Assembly: GCA_964523105.1 (NCBI GenBank)
Contig: CAZFZN010000005.1
Location: 124,001-188,000 of the forward strand
From: V1-33 sp964523105
GTDB taxonomy: Bacteria; Verrucomicrobiota; Verrucomicrobiia; Verrucomicrobiales; V1-33
DNA length: 64,000 nucleotides
Direction: 5' to 3'
Part shown: positions 1 through 8,748 of the stretch, one piece after another
Position numbering within the stretch: position 1 is the stretch's first letter
Layout of the letters: the number at the start of each line of letters is the position of its first letter
Made by a program: the position numbers and the translations under genes
The notes under the pieces: generated by a model
Told to the model about the DNA's origin: nothing
Database searches by the model: none
The model's input: the letters and a program-made list of their open reading frames with translations, nothing else

Positions 1-504
1 AGGGGACTGGCGGACGAATCGGGCATCGTGCCTGACATTCACATGGGAACGCTCAGCAAGGCCGCCGGGCTGCACGGCGGTTACATCTGCGGCACGCGTT
101 CACTCATCGATCTGCTTATCAACCGCGCGCGCAGTTTCATCTATTCCACGGCGCCCCCGCCCGCCGTGGCTGCTGCGGCCGGTGATGTCGTGCGGGACAT
201 GCTTCCCGGTCCCGTGGGCGAAGTGCGCCGCGCCAAACTCTGGAGCCTTCTGGCGCGCTTCGCTGGGAGGATGAACGGCGCCGTGCGCGAGCCGCAGAGC
301 GCCATCGTGCCGCTCGTCATCGGCGGAGAGGCGGAGGCGTTGCAGCGCAGCGCGGCCCTGCTGGACGCCGGCTGTCTGATTCCCGCCATCCGCTATCCCA
401 CCGTCGCTCGCGGCACCGCGCGGCTGCGCCTCACCTTCAGCGCGGCGCACGAACCCGGCGACGTGGACCGGCTGGCGCGGGCTTTGACTGCGGCTTCCCG
501 GTGA
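1..504 (+). CDS. bioF: BioF-like aminotransferase class I/II, 3' end only
   Basis: The frame is open from base 1, so the gene starts outside the window and 167 C-terminal residues remain. The sequence TLSKAAGLHGG carries the Schiff-base lysine of the alpha-oxoamine synthase family, and the tail with PAIRYPTVARGTARLRLT matches the BioF C-terminal domain. BioF (8-amino-7-oxononanoate synthase) condenses pimeloyl thioester with alanine in biotin synthesis in the cytoplasm, using PLP. KBL and other alpha-oxoamine synthases look alike, but the RxPTV..G..RLR tail is more typical of BioF. No other biotin gene lies downstream in the window, so the pathway assignment rests on this fragment. Confidence 0.8.
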   Translation, partial: RGLADESGIVPDIHMGTLSKAAGLHGGYICGTRSLIDLLINRARSFIYSTAPPPAVAAAAGDVVRDMLPGPVGEVRRAKLWSLLARFAGRMNGAVREPQSAIVPLVIGGEAEALQRSAALLDAGCLIPAIRYPTVARGTARLRLTFSAAHEPGDVDRLARALTAASR

Positions 505-697
505 AGCCGGAGGCGCAGGCCGCGCCATATGCTCGAACCGCAAAAGGAACCGCAGGAGGCTTGTCGTGACACTGGCTGTGCTCGTACGACAAGGCCGGGA
601 CGGGCCTTGTTACGGCTTCGTGCGCAGGCCTCGCGCCATTCCCGGGACGGGCAATTCCCTGCTGGAAATCTGCCGCCGGGTTCGCTATGCAACGGGC

Positions 698-1138
698 ATG
701 AACCGACTTCCCTCCATCTCCGCCGTTCTCACGGTGTGTCTTTTCGCCGCGTGCACCCACACACCCGACGAAGGACCGGAGACCGCGCCGGTGGGGCCGT
801 CTGTGCTCAGCGATGCCGTCATTCAGGAGGCGCTCCACGGGCCGGTGGATTATCAAAAGCACATCCGGCCAGTCATCTATCAGAACTGCCTGCCGTGCCA
901 CGACGGCAAACAGTTTCCGCACCTTGCCAATTTCACGAGCCGCAGCAGCACCATGGCCCGCGGGCCGTACGGATACCGCATTGTGCCCGGCAAGCCCGAC
1001 GAAAGCCTCATGGTGCGCAATCTCAGCCTGACGCATGCGCCGGTGAAATCCATGCCGCCGGTGGGCAACCGCCTCACGCCGGAAGAAACGAAGATCCTGC
1101 GCAACTGGATTCTCGAAGGAGCCGAGTGGCCGGAGTAG
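698..1138 (+). CDS. c-type cytochrome lipoprotein (planctomycete-type)
   Basis: This is a 146-residue exported protein. I chose the ATG at 698 because it is followed at once by a lipoprotein signal (hydrophobic stretch ending LFAAC); the frame is open further upstream without plausible coding content. A single haem-binding motif C64-L-P-C67-H68 follows, in the context H-I-R-P-V-I-Y-Q-N-C typical of PSCyt1-like domains of PVC bacteria, and the protein ends with the usual LRNWILEGAEWP. It probably carries one covalently bound haem and sits in a membrane facing the periplasm. The redox partner is unknown; the neighbouring genes (bioF, clpB) do not help. Confidence 0.8.
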   Translation: MNRLPSISAVLTVCLFAACTHTPDEGPETAPVGPSVLSDAVIQEALHGPVDYQKHIRPVIYQNCLPCHDGKQFPHLANFTSRSSTMARGPYGYRIVPGKPDESLMVRNLSLTHAPVKSMPPVGNRLTPEETKILRNWILEGAEWPE

Positions 1139-1311
1139 TCCGGGCGTGACAGGGCGTCGCATTCCCCCGGGCGCATTTGCCCGGATGCGGGACATATTGA
1201 CCGGTGCAGGCCCAGGCCGAAATCCGGCAGTCGGGTAATCAAGGCCTTGAGTGTTAAAGTTTTGACAACGGAGCCGGTTCCGGGGCATTCCTTCTGCAAG
1301 ACAAGGCATCA

Positions 1312-3882
1312 ATGAATCCCGAACGCCTCACTCACAAAACTGCCGAAGCCATCAACGCCGCGCAAAGCATCGCCACGCGCGCCGGTCATCCGGAATTGAA
1401 GCCGGCGCACCTGCTCAGTGCGCTGCTGGAGCAGGAGGGCGGCATCGCGCGACCGCTCCTGGAAAAGGCCCTCGGCGCGGAGGTGCTTTCCACCCTGACC
1501 TCCACGCTCGCCATTCACCTCAGCCGCCAGCCCAGTGTCACCGGCAGCAGCGGCCTGGGCATGTCGAACGATCTGCGCATTCTCCTGACCGAGGCGGAGG
1601 ACCAGCAGAAGAAGCTGAAGGACGAATACCTCAGTGTGGAGCACCTGCTGCTCGCCCTGACGAAGAAGCCGGGCGAGTTGCAGGACATCGTCAAGTCCTC
1701 CGGCCTGACACATGACAAACTGCTCACCGCCATCAAAGCGGTGCGCGGTTCGCAGAAGGTCGCTGATCAGGATCCGGAGGGGAAATACCAGACGCTGGAG
1801 AAATACGGCACCGACCTCACCGCCCGCGCGCGCGCCGGAAAGATCGATCCGGTCATCGGCCGCGATGAGGAAATCCGCCGCGTCATGCAGGTGCTGAGCC
1901 GCCGCACCAAGAACAATCCCGTGTTGATAGGCGAACCGGGCGTCGGCAAGACTGCCATCGCGGAAGGCCTCGCGCGCCGCATCGTCGCCGGCGACGTGCC
2001 GGATTCACTGAAGAACAAACGGCTCATCAGCATGGACCTCGGCGGCATGATGGCCGGCGCGAAGTATCGCGGTGAGTTTGAAGAGAGGCTCAAGGCATTC
2101 CTGAAGGAAGTTACCAGCAGCGAAGGCCAGATCATTCTGTTCATCGATGAACTGCACACCATCGTCGGCGCCGGCAAGGCCGAGGGCGCGATGGATGCCG
2201 GCAATTTGTTGAAACCGCAGCTCGCGCGCGGCGAACTGCGCTGCGTCGGCGCAACCACGCTCGACGAGTATCGCAAGCACATCGAGAAGGATCCCGCGCT
2301 GGAGCGGCGCTTTCAGCCGGTGCTCGTGGGCGAGCCGACGGTGGAGGACACCATCGCCATTTTGCGCGGACTCAAGGAGCGTTACGAAGTCCACCACGGC
2401 GTGCGCATTCAGGACAATGCCATCATTGCCGCGGCGACACTGAGTGACCGCTACATCGCCGACCGGTTTCTGCCTGACAAAGCGATCGACCTCGTGGACG
2501 AAGCCGCCAGCCGCATCAAAATCGAACTCGATTCCATGCCGACGGAAATCGACGTGCTGGAGCGCGAGATGATGCAGCACGAGATGGAGCGCCAGGTTTT
2601 GAAAAAGGAAAAGGACGCCGCCAGCAAGGAACGCCTCGCGCGGCTCGACAAAGAGATCGCCGACCTCAAAGAAAAATCCGGGGCGCTCAAGGCGCAGTGG
2701 ATGAAGGAAAAGGAATCCGTGCAGGCCAGCCGCAAAGTGAAGGAGGAAATTGACCGCCTGCGCACCGAACAGGAGCAGGCCCAGCGCCGTGGCGACTACG
2801 CCCGCGCCGGCGAGATTCAGTACGGCCTCATTCCCAACCTGGAAAAGCAACTCGCGGAAGCGAGCCAGTCTCCCGCGCAAAAGACCACGCTGCTGCGCGA
2901 GGAAGTCACCGACGAGGACATCGCCAAAGTCGTCGCCGCATGGACGGGCATTCCCGTGAGCCGGCTCCAGGAGGGCGAGCGTTCCAAACTCGTCCACATG
3001 GAGGAGCGCCTCCGCGCCCGTGTGATCGGCCAGAACGATGCCATCAAAGCCGTCTCCAACGCCGTGCGCCGCGCCCGCGCCGGATTGCAGGACGAGAACC
3101 GCCCCATCGGCTCGTTCCTCTTCCTCGGTCCGACCGGCGTTGGCAAAACCGAACTCAGCAAAGCCCTCGCCGAATTTCTCTTCGACGACGAAGCCGCCAT
3201 GACGCGCATCGACATGAGCGAATACATGGAAAAGCACGCCGTCAGCCGTCTCATCGGCGCACCGCCGGGATACGTCGGTTATGAAGAAGGCGGTCAGCTC
3301 AGCGAAGCCGTGCGCCGCCGGCCTTACAGTGTGGTGCTGTTCGACGAAGTCGAAAAGGCCCACAGCGACGTCTTCAACGTCCTGCTTCAGGTGCTGGACG
3401 ACGGCCGCATCACCGACGGCCAGGGCCGCACCGTGGACTTCAAAAACACCGTCATCATCATGACGAGCAACATCGGCAGCCAGTATCTCACCGAAGATGG
3501 CAACAAGGAACAGGCCGAAGCCCGCGTCATGGACGCCCTGCGCAAGCACTTCCGCCCGGAGTTTCTCAACCGCATTGACGAAACCATTCTCTTCGACCGC
3601 CTCAGCGACAAAGACCTCGACGCCATCGTCAAAATCCAGCTCCAGCGCGTCATCGCCCGCCTCGAGAAACAAAATGTCCACCTCACGCTCAGCGACGAAG
3701 CCCTCCACTTCGTCGCCGACCAGGGCTACGACCCCGTCTATGGTGCCCGCCCGCTCAAGCGCGCCATCCAGCGGCACCTGCTCGATCCGCTGAGCCTGGA
3801 AATGCTCGACGGCAAATTCAGCGAGGGCGACAAAGTCCGCGGCGAACTGCGGGGCGGGGAAGTGGTGTTCAGCAAGGTTTGA
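1312..3882 (+). CDS. clpB: ClpB disaggregase
   Basis: This is an 856-residue Hsp100 ATPase of normal ClpB length. An N-terminal Clp repeat domain (about 1-145) is followed by AAA module 1 with Walker A at G207-EPGVGKT, a long charged coiled-coil middle domain (about 400-530), and AAA module 2 with Walker A starting at G606 (GPTGVGKT). The middle domain separates ClpB from ClpA, and no ClpP-docking loop was noticed. With DnaK it extracts polypeptides from aggregates in the cytoplasm. The start ATG at 1312 gives the standard N-terminus. A TTGACA lies at 1262-1267, but no convincing -10 or heat-shock promoter follows it, so regulation is not readable here. Confidence 0.97.
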   Translation: MNPERLTHKTAEAINAAQSIATRAGHPELKPAHLLSALLEQEGGIARPLLEKALGAEVLSTLTSTLAIHLSRQPSVTGSSGLGMSNDLRILLTEAEDQQKKLKDEYLSVEHLLLALTKKPGELQDIVKSSGLTHDKLLTAIKAVRGSQKVADQDPEGKYQTLEKYGTDLTARARAGKIDPVIGRDEEIRRVMQVLSRRTKNNPVLIGEPGVGKTAIAEGLARRIVAGDVPDSLKNKRLISMDLGGMMAGAKYRGEFEERLKAFLKEVTSSEGQIILFIDELHTIVGAGKAEGAMDAGNLLKPQLARGELRCVGATTLDEYRKHIEKDPALERRFQPVLVGEPTVEDTIAILRGLKERYEVHHGVRIQDNAIIAAATLSDRYIADRFLPDKAIDLVDEAASRIKIELDSMPTEIDVLEREMMQHEMERQVLKKEKDAASKERLARLDKEIADLKEKSGALKAQWMKEKESVQASRKVKEEIDRLRTEQEQAQRRGDYARAGEIQYGLIPNLEKQLAEASQSPAQKTTLLREEVTDEDIAKVVAAWTGIPVSRLQEGERSKLVHMEERLRARVIGQNDAIKAVSNAVRRARAGLQDENRPIGSFLFLGPTGVGKTELSKALAEFLFDDEAAMTRIDMSEYMEKHAVSRLIGAPPGYVGYEEGGQLSEAVRRRPYSVVLFDEVEKAHSDVFNVLLQVLDDGRITDGQGRTVDFKNTVIIMTSNIGSQYLTEDGNKEQAEARVMDALRKHFRPEFLNRIDETILFDRLSDKDLDAIVKIQLQRVIARLEKQNVHLTLSDEALHFVADQGYDPVYGARPLKRAIQRHLLDPLSLEMLDGKFSEGDKVRGELRGGEVVFSKV

Positions 3883-3942
3883 AACCCGCAGGAGTACCAC
3901 AGCCCGATTGAATTCTGCGCCTGACCGCACTTATGCTTCCGC

Positions 3943-4386
3943 GTGTCCATCACGCTACAGCCGCGCTTGAAGATATACTTGAGGCTCACACTCGTTGGGA
4001 TCGGGATCCTCCTGCTGCTTACGGCGATTGTCATTCCCCTTGGACGAGCCTGGGCGCCGGACGATTTTCGCAACACCCCTCCTATAGCGACTGTGCTGCT
4101 TCAGATAGTACTGTTGCTGCCACCGGTTCTTCTACCTGTAATCTTCGTTTTTTATCTCATTGAGCGGGATAGAAGCTGGGTGATTGATGCGGGTAAGGGA
4201 ATTGAGATCTGGAAGCTATCCCATTTGCTGCGAAAATACTCCTGGGATGAAATCAAAGCTGTCGAAGTGGCTGTGTATGGACTCAGCCTGAGGTTATATA
4301 GCCGCTGGACCGGAGAGTCTATCAGTGGAGTGGATGCCTCGTCGGCCATTCCTCATCTTCCGTCTGAAAAACTGCGGCGCCGGTGA
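3943..4386 (+). CDS. Small two-helix membrane protein
   Basis: I do not recognise this 147-residue protein. It begins with GTG at 3943 and has two hydrophobic segments (about residues 13-35 and 46-70, the second rich in L, V and P), followed by a soluble C-terminal region of about 75 residues that resembles a small PH-like domain (RSWVIDAGKGIEIWKLS...YSWDEIKAVEV). Such layouts are common in uncharacterised membrane proteins with a bPH-type domain, which is only an inference. The base composition is visibly less GC-rich than clpB upstream. The reading frame ends about 70 bases before the OmpA-domain gene, so co-transcription is possible. Confidence 0.55.
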   Translation: MSITLQPRLKIYLRLTLVGIGILLLLTAIVIPLGRAWAPDDFRNTPPIATVLLQIVLLLPPVLLPVIFVFYLIERDRSWVIDAGKGIEIWKLSHLLRKYSWDEIKAVEVAVYGLSLRLYSRWTGESISGVDASSAIPHLPSEKLRRR

Positions 4387-4457
4387 GAAGTCTCTGCTTT
4401 CCATGCACGCGGGCCATGCTACGAATGTCCTCCGTTCGCCAATCCTCCGACCTCGCC

Positions 4458-5522
4458 ATGGCCAAGCCTTCCGGTTACCGCTGGGACACTCCCGCGCAGG
4501 GAATGACCTTCCGCCACCCCACCACCGCGTGGGACTTGCGGTGGTGGATTCTGGCCGCTATCGGAACTTCGGTTGTTGTGAACGGCGCTCTGCTGTTCTG
4601 GATGGGGCGCTATCAGCTGCCCGGCGCCGTGGAGCAGGAGACCCTCGTTCGCACGGGCGTTTTCGAGACGGCCGACCGGGTCACGATTCCGCAGGAACTG
4701 CTGCAGCCTCCTCCTGACGGGCCGGTGGATCTTTCCCAGCGGGTCAACAACGAGCCGGCGGTGAAGGAACTGCCGACGATCGATCAGATCGCGGAAGCTT
4801 TGAAGGACAAGGATGTGCTGCTGACGCCGGTGATTCAGGACATGGCCGCGAATGTCACGCTGAGCAAGCCCGCGCCCGGCAAGCCTGGCGATTTGGTGGA
4901 CGACATCAGTTCGATCAAGTCGGCCATCGATGTGGACGCTTCCGAGAGCCTCCTGTCGCAGCCAAGTACGCTGAAGCCTTCGCCCATGAAGCCGGCGGAC
5001 GATCAGATGATCATCGATGCCAATGTGCTCCAGTCCGGCGCGGGCGATTTCAAAGACGACATCATCAAGTCCACGAAGAAAGGCACGGGCGGCAACAACG
5101 GCCTCGACGGATTCGCCAATCTCGATGACCTGGTCAATTATCAGGGGCCGATCACGGGCGACTTCAAAACCATGCTGCGGACCGACCTGCTGTTCGACTT
5201 CGGATCGGCGGCCCTGCGCAGCGACGCCCGCATCAGCCTCATGAAACTGGGCATGATCATTCAGACCAACAGCAAGGCGCAGTTTCGGCTCGTCGGGCAC
5301 ACCGACACCATCGGCGATGAGGTTTCCAACCAGAAACTGAGCGAAGCCCGCGCTCAGGCGGTGAAGGATTGGCTGACAGGCAGCCTGCAACTGGACGGCA
5401 GCCGCATCATTGTCGAAGGCCGCGGCGAACGGGAGCCGCTGCCGGACGTGCCGCGCGATGGTGACGCCGCCGCCCAGCAGTTGAACCGCCGGGTGGAAAT
5501 CCACAAAACCGGAGGCGGCTGA
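4458..5522 (+). CDS. OmpA-domain envelope protein
   Basis: This 354-residue protein has an N-terminal membrane anchor (about residues 27-48, after DLRWW), a long low-complexity periplasmic stretch, and a C-terminal OmpA-like domain (about 245-350) with DLLFDFGSAALRSDA, LVGHTDTIG and the NRRVEI ending. OmpA domains bind peptidoglycan non-covalently, so it probably tethers the inner membrane to the wall. I preferred ATG 4458 (MAKPSGYRW) over GTG 4383 because the latter overlaps the preceding gene and adds a non-conserved leader. The following hydrolase starts only 3 bases after the stop, which suggests one operon. Its role as a motor, secretion or structural anchor is not determinable. Confidence 0.85.
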   Translation: MAKPSGYRWDTPAQGMTFRHPTTAWDLRWWILAAIGTSVVVNGALLFWMGRYQLPGAVEQETLVRTGVFETADRVTIPQELLQPPPDGPVDLSQRVNNEPAVKELPTIDQIAEALKDKDVLLTPVIQDMAANVTLSKPAPGKPGDLVDDISSIKSAIDVDASESLLSQPSTLKPSPMKPADDQMIIDANVLQSGAGDFKDDIIKSTKKGTGGNNGLDGFANLDDLVNYQGPITGDFKTMLRTDLLFDFGSAALRSDARISLMKLGMIIQTNSKAQFRLVGHTDTIGDEVSNQKLSEARAQAVKDWLTGSLQLDGSRIIVEGRGEREPLPDVPRDGDAAAQQLNRRVEIHKTGGG

Positions 5523-5525
5523 GCC

Positions 5526-6533
5526 ATGCTCCAGGCGCCCCTCCGGCGGCCGGATTCACGACCCGGCTGGAAGTCAGCGTTCCGGTTGCGGCTGGCACTC
5601 CTGCCGGTCCTGCTCTGTCAGTGCACCGCGCCCCGCGGCTACAGCCCCGTTTCCCGTATGGATCAGCCGCTTACTTCATGGACTTGCCGCGACGGTAAAT
5701 CCCTGCCCTGCAAGGAATGGCCCGGCGCTCCCCGCCATCCCCGTGCGGTCGTCATTTGCGTGCATGGTCTCAGCGGCGCGGCCAGCGACTTCTGGCCGGT
5801 AGGGGAAAGTTTCCCCGCCCGGGGCTTCGCCGTCTATGCCATGCAGCTCCGGGGTCAGGGCAACGACCCCGACCTGCGGAAGCGCGGCGATATCCGCTCC
5901 TCGTCCCAGTGGCGGCGCGATTTGCTGGATTTCACCGCCGTGGTCAGCCGGCGTCATCCCGGAGCCCCGGTTTATTGGTTCGGCGAAAGCCTTGGGGCTC
6001 TCATTGTCATCGATTCCCTCGCTTCGCTCCCGCCCGGTCAAAAGCTGGTCGCAGGAATGATCCTCACCACCCCGGTCGTCGAACTGCGGGGAAATTTGAA
6101 GCCAGGGTTCTGGAAAAACCTCGGGCTGCGCAGCCTCATTTTGCTGGCCCCCTGCCGCCGCGTTTCTCTCGAAGAACTCGGCAACAGCGAGGTCCAGGTC
6201 ACCAGCACCACCACCCATCGCGGCCAAATGCAGCACACCGAGCATTATGTGAAGGATTTCACCCTGCGCCTCTTCGGACAAATCGGCCGGCTCATCCGGC
6301 GCTCAGGGGACTCGGCGGCACGCATCTCCGTCCCCGTGCTGGTGCTCTACACTCCCAATGACGTGCTCACTTCAAAGGAGGGCGTCGAATCCTTCTTCGA
6401 CCGGCTCGCCGCTCCGGATAAGTCGAAAGTGTTCTTTCCGGACAGCTATCACCTCATCCTGCACGACAAGGACCGGTCCGCCGCCCTCAAGGCACTCTCG
6501 CAGTGGCTCGACCGGCAGGCTCCCGCCCGGTGA
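5526..6533 (+). CDS. Alpha/beta hydrolase, monoacylglycerol-lipase type, exported
   Basis: This is a 335-residue serine hydrolase. The order of elements is: an exported N-terminus with a hydrophobic stretch ending LLPVLLCQC (possibly lipidated, although the lipobox is imperfect); oxyanion region CVHGLSGAASDFWP; nucleophile elbow G-E-S-L-G; acid D in LYTPNDVLTSKEG; and catalytic H in PDSYHLILHDKD. The cap arrangement fits the Hydrolase_4 (monoglyceride lipase/lysophospholipase) family. The substrate is probably a lipid ester. It follows the OmpA-domain gene with a 3-base gap and is probably co-transcribed. The next gene lies 366 bases on. Confidence 0.82.
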   Translation: MLQAPLRRPDSRPGWKSAFRLRLALLPVLLCQCTAPRGYSPVSRMDQPLTSWTCRDGKSLPCKEWPGAPRHPRAVVICVHGLSGAASDFWPVGESFPARGFAVYAMQLRGQGNDPDLRKRGDIRSSSQWRRDLLDFTAVVSRRHPGAPVYWFGESLGALIVIDSLASLPPGQKLVAGMILTTPVVELRGNLKPGFWKNLGLRSLILLAPCRRVSLEELGNSEVQVTSTTTHRGQMQHTEHYVKDFTLRLFGQIGRLIRRSGDSAARISVPVLVLYTPNDVLTSKEGVESFFDRLAAPDKSKVFFPDSYHLILHDKDRSAALKALSQWLDRQAPAR

Positions 6534-6899
6534 ATTCCTGCCGCCGAACCGCTCTCAAACGGGAAAGCGCATCCGCTGCCATCAGCCTCCAGAGCCCATT
6601 CGGGCGCCCTGACATTTCCTCTGAGCCCGTCCCCGCGGTCCTTTCTCGAAACGCACCGCGCCCGGTCCAGAGTCCCGGCCCGCGGAGTTCTTTCCACCCT
6701 GTCAGAAATGAATTCTTGTCGCGCTTCGCCAGCCGGTGTAGAGTTCAATTTCGTACCGCCTTCAGCCTCATCATGGCAGCTTCAGGCATCCCGCTGCCCC
6801 AAAAAATTATGCCAAAACGAAAAAAATCCTTCCCTTTCGCGAAACATTCCGTTTGAATTGCCGAAATTATCTTTGTAACTCCAACCCACCCACCAAACC
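6534..6899 (+). promoter_or_regulatory. Gene-free spacer with a possible promoter for the exported-protein pair
   Basis: I see no gene in these 366 bases. A possible sigma-70 promoter is TTGTCG at 6716-6721 and TAGAGT at 6739-6744 with a 17-base spacer, each box matching four of six consensus positions. The last 120 bases become AT-rich with several A-tracts, as in a 5' leader. A match to the recurrent 7-mer CCTGACA lies at 6608-6614. Confidence 0.3.
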
Positions 6900-7904
6900 A
6901 TGAAACGCCTCGCTCTCCCCGTCCTGCTTGCCGCCGGCCTTCTCGCCCAGGTTGCCAGCGCCCAAACCTCCTCGTCCACGCCGATTATTGGGTATTACAA
7001 AGTGGATGTTCCGACCGGGAAGTCGATTTGGAACTGTGCCTTTGTAACCAAGAAGGAGTTTCAAGGAGCGGCAACCAGTTCGGCGCCTTCCGGGGCCAAC
7101 ACTGAGATCACTCAAACTGGAGCTACTTGGACTCCGGGGGCGTTCAATCTCCACTACGTTGAACTGCTGAGTGGGGCGACTGCTGGTTTGGTGCTCGACG
7201 TCGTTGGCAACACCGCGACGACCGTGACGGTTGCAGGCAACGTTGCCATACCGGCTGGAACCACTTACTGCATTCGCAAGCACACTACAATGGGCTCAAT
7301 CTTCAAGACTGCGGGGCTGGGTCCCTTCGAAGATGAGGTTCTGATTTTCGACGACAATGGCGTTGCTCATAAGTATCTGTTTGATGACACCCCCGGCGGT
7401 GAGCAAATGGTGGATGCCAATGACTTCTCCAATAAGGACAACGACATTGTTTATCCCGGACAGGCATTCGTTTTGACCATTGGTCCTGCGAAGACTCTGA
7501 CCTTCGGTGGAAATGAAGTTTCCTACGTAAAGACCGGCCCGACCCGGATTCCTCTCTATCAGAATATTTCCAATCTGGTGGGGCTTATGGACCCGGTCGT
7601 GGCCTCCAATCCGCTCGTTTCGACCGCAGCCAATGAGAGGCATACCATCGGGTCAGTGGGGCTGACGGATTCCCAACTGGACGCCTTCCAGGATGAGATT
7701 CAAACTTTCGGCCTCACAGCCGGAAACTTTGGGCGCACTGGTCTGTTCTACTTTGATGATACACCGCCGGGCTTCATTGTTAACAGCACCGACTTTTCTG
7801 ATGTCAGCAACACCGTCAGTATCGCCAATGGAACTGGGTTCGTAGTTAAACCGCTCGCTTCAGACAAGGTTTACGTTCAGCCTGAATTGATCCCGGCTCC
7901 CTAA
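6900..7904 (+). CDS. Secreted TIGR02597-like protein
   Basis: This is a 334-residue exported protein with a clear Sec signal peptide (MKRLALPVLLAAGLLAQVASA, cleavage after ASA). The mature part begins with GYYKVDVPTGKS and contains two passages of the type LFDDTPG / YFDDTPPG, each followed by a D-F-S motif and a GTGFVVK-type beta element. This resembles the TIGR02597 paralogous family of Verrucomicrobiota secreted proteins, as I remember it; the function of that family is unknown. It is followed after 27 bases by a PEP-CTERM protein, and a strong terminator lies after that gene, so the two probably form one transcription unit. The GC content is lower than in the flanking housekeeping genes. 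Confidence 0.7.
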   Translation: MKRLALPVLLAAGLLAQVASAQTSSSTPIIGYYKVDVPTGKSIWNCAFVTKKEFQGAATSSAPSGANTEITQTGATWTPGAFNLHYVELLSGATAGLVLDVVGNTATTVTVAGNVAIPAGTTYCIRKHTTMGSIFKTAGLGPFEDEVLIFDDNGVAHKYLFDDTPGGEQMVDANDFSNKDNDIVYPGQAFVLTIGPAKTLTFGGNEVSYVKTGPTRIPLYQNISNLVGLMDPVVASNPLVSTAANERHTIGSVGLTDSQLDAFQDEIQTFGLTAGNFGRTGLFYFDDTPPGFIVNSTDFSDVSNTVSIANGTGFVVKPLASDKVYVQPELIPAP

Positions 7905-7931
7905 TTTCATTATTAATCCTCCTGCCACCAT

Positions 7932-8630
7932 ATGAACTCAATTCAAAAATCGCTCACCCTTCTAGGAACCATCCTGTTTGCGTCCGCCGCGCCCGGCGCG
8001 ATTATCATTAATTACAACAATCTCGGCGGTGGTGGTCGTCAGTTCACGACCAGCACGGGCGACTTGCTCACGGGAGGTTCCCTGCAGATTGGTTATTTTC
8101 TCGATGCGGGCAATCCTGCGCTTTCTTCGGGGGATTTGGCACAAGTTCGCAGTGCGTTCATTCCGCTGGGGACTGGTCAGCCCGGAATGGGAACCGGTGG
8201 GAATGTCGGGACATTCGCTGTTCCCTCCGGTGCCGCAGCTGGACGTTCCAATGGATCCGTAACCGGGGTAATTGGCACTAATACTCCAACAAACGGAGCG
8301 CCTGCCCTTGGAACCTTGGTGCAGGGAACGCGGCTGTTTGTTCTGGTTTGGAACTCTTCACAAACAGAATTCGGACTTTTTAGTGATTCGGTGCTTTGGC
8401 TCGCCCCCAAAGATGATCCGGACATTCCGGGGGGAGCATCTCTCACCATGGCTCTGAACGCTACGAACTTGGACCCAGCCAGTGCCTCGACTGAACTGCT
8501 CCACGGCACCTACGATTCTACGAGCGCCACCGCGAATTTCCTGCGGCTCGCCCCCAATATTCCGGAGCCGTCAACCGGCATCCTCTCTTTGCTCGCCGCG
8601 TTGGGCATCTGTGTTCGTCGTCGACGCTAA
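7932..8630 (+). CDS. PEP-CTERM exported protein
   Basis: This is a 232-residue protein with a signal peptide (ending ASAAPGA) and a classic C-terminal PEP-CTERM sorting tag: IPEPSTG, then a hydrophobic helix (LLSLLAALGICV) and a final RRRR. In species with exosortase such tags direct processing at the membrane and are linked to exopolysaccharide or biofilm matrix. The body is rich in G, S and T and beta-strand-like (INYNNLGGGGRQFTTS). No exosortase gene is in the window. It is the last gene before the terminator at 8660. Confidence 0.88.
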   Translation: MNSIQKSLTLLGTILFASAAPGAIIINYNNLGGGGRQFTTSTGDLLTGGSLQIGYFLDAGNPALSSGDLAQVRSAFIPLGTGQPGMGTGGNVGTFAVPSGAAAGRSNGSVTGVIGTNTPTNGAPALGTLVQGTRLFVLVWNSSQTEFGLFSDSVLWLAPKDDPDIPGGASLTMALNATNLDPASASTELLHGTYDSTSATANFLRLAPNIPEPSTGILSLLAALGICVRRRR

Positions 8631-8659
8631 GGCAGACCAATAGAATTGATTGAATAATG

Positions 8660-8692
8660 GGGAGCAGTGCGAAAGCACTGCTCCCTTCTTTT
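8660..8692 (+). terminator. Intrinsic terminator with GAAA tetraloop
   Basis: Eleven perfectly paired bases (8660-8670 with 8675-8685) enclose a GAAA loop and are followed by TTCTTTTATT. It lies 30 bases after the PEP-CTERM gene and also faces the end of mutL on the other strand. Confidence 0.9.
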
Positions 8693-8748
8693 ATTCAGCA
8701 TTGCTTCAAAGTTATCCAGAACCACGCAGCCAAAATGAAGTTGGCTGG

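Noticed and set aside
1262..1290. TTGACA before clpB considered as a promoter or heat-shock site
   Set aside because: No acceptable -10 box follows at 16-18 bases, and no CIRCE or sigma-32 pattern is seen.
2005..3930. A 641-residue minus-strand frame opposite clpB
   Set aside because: It is a shadow of clpB with no motifs.
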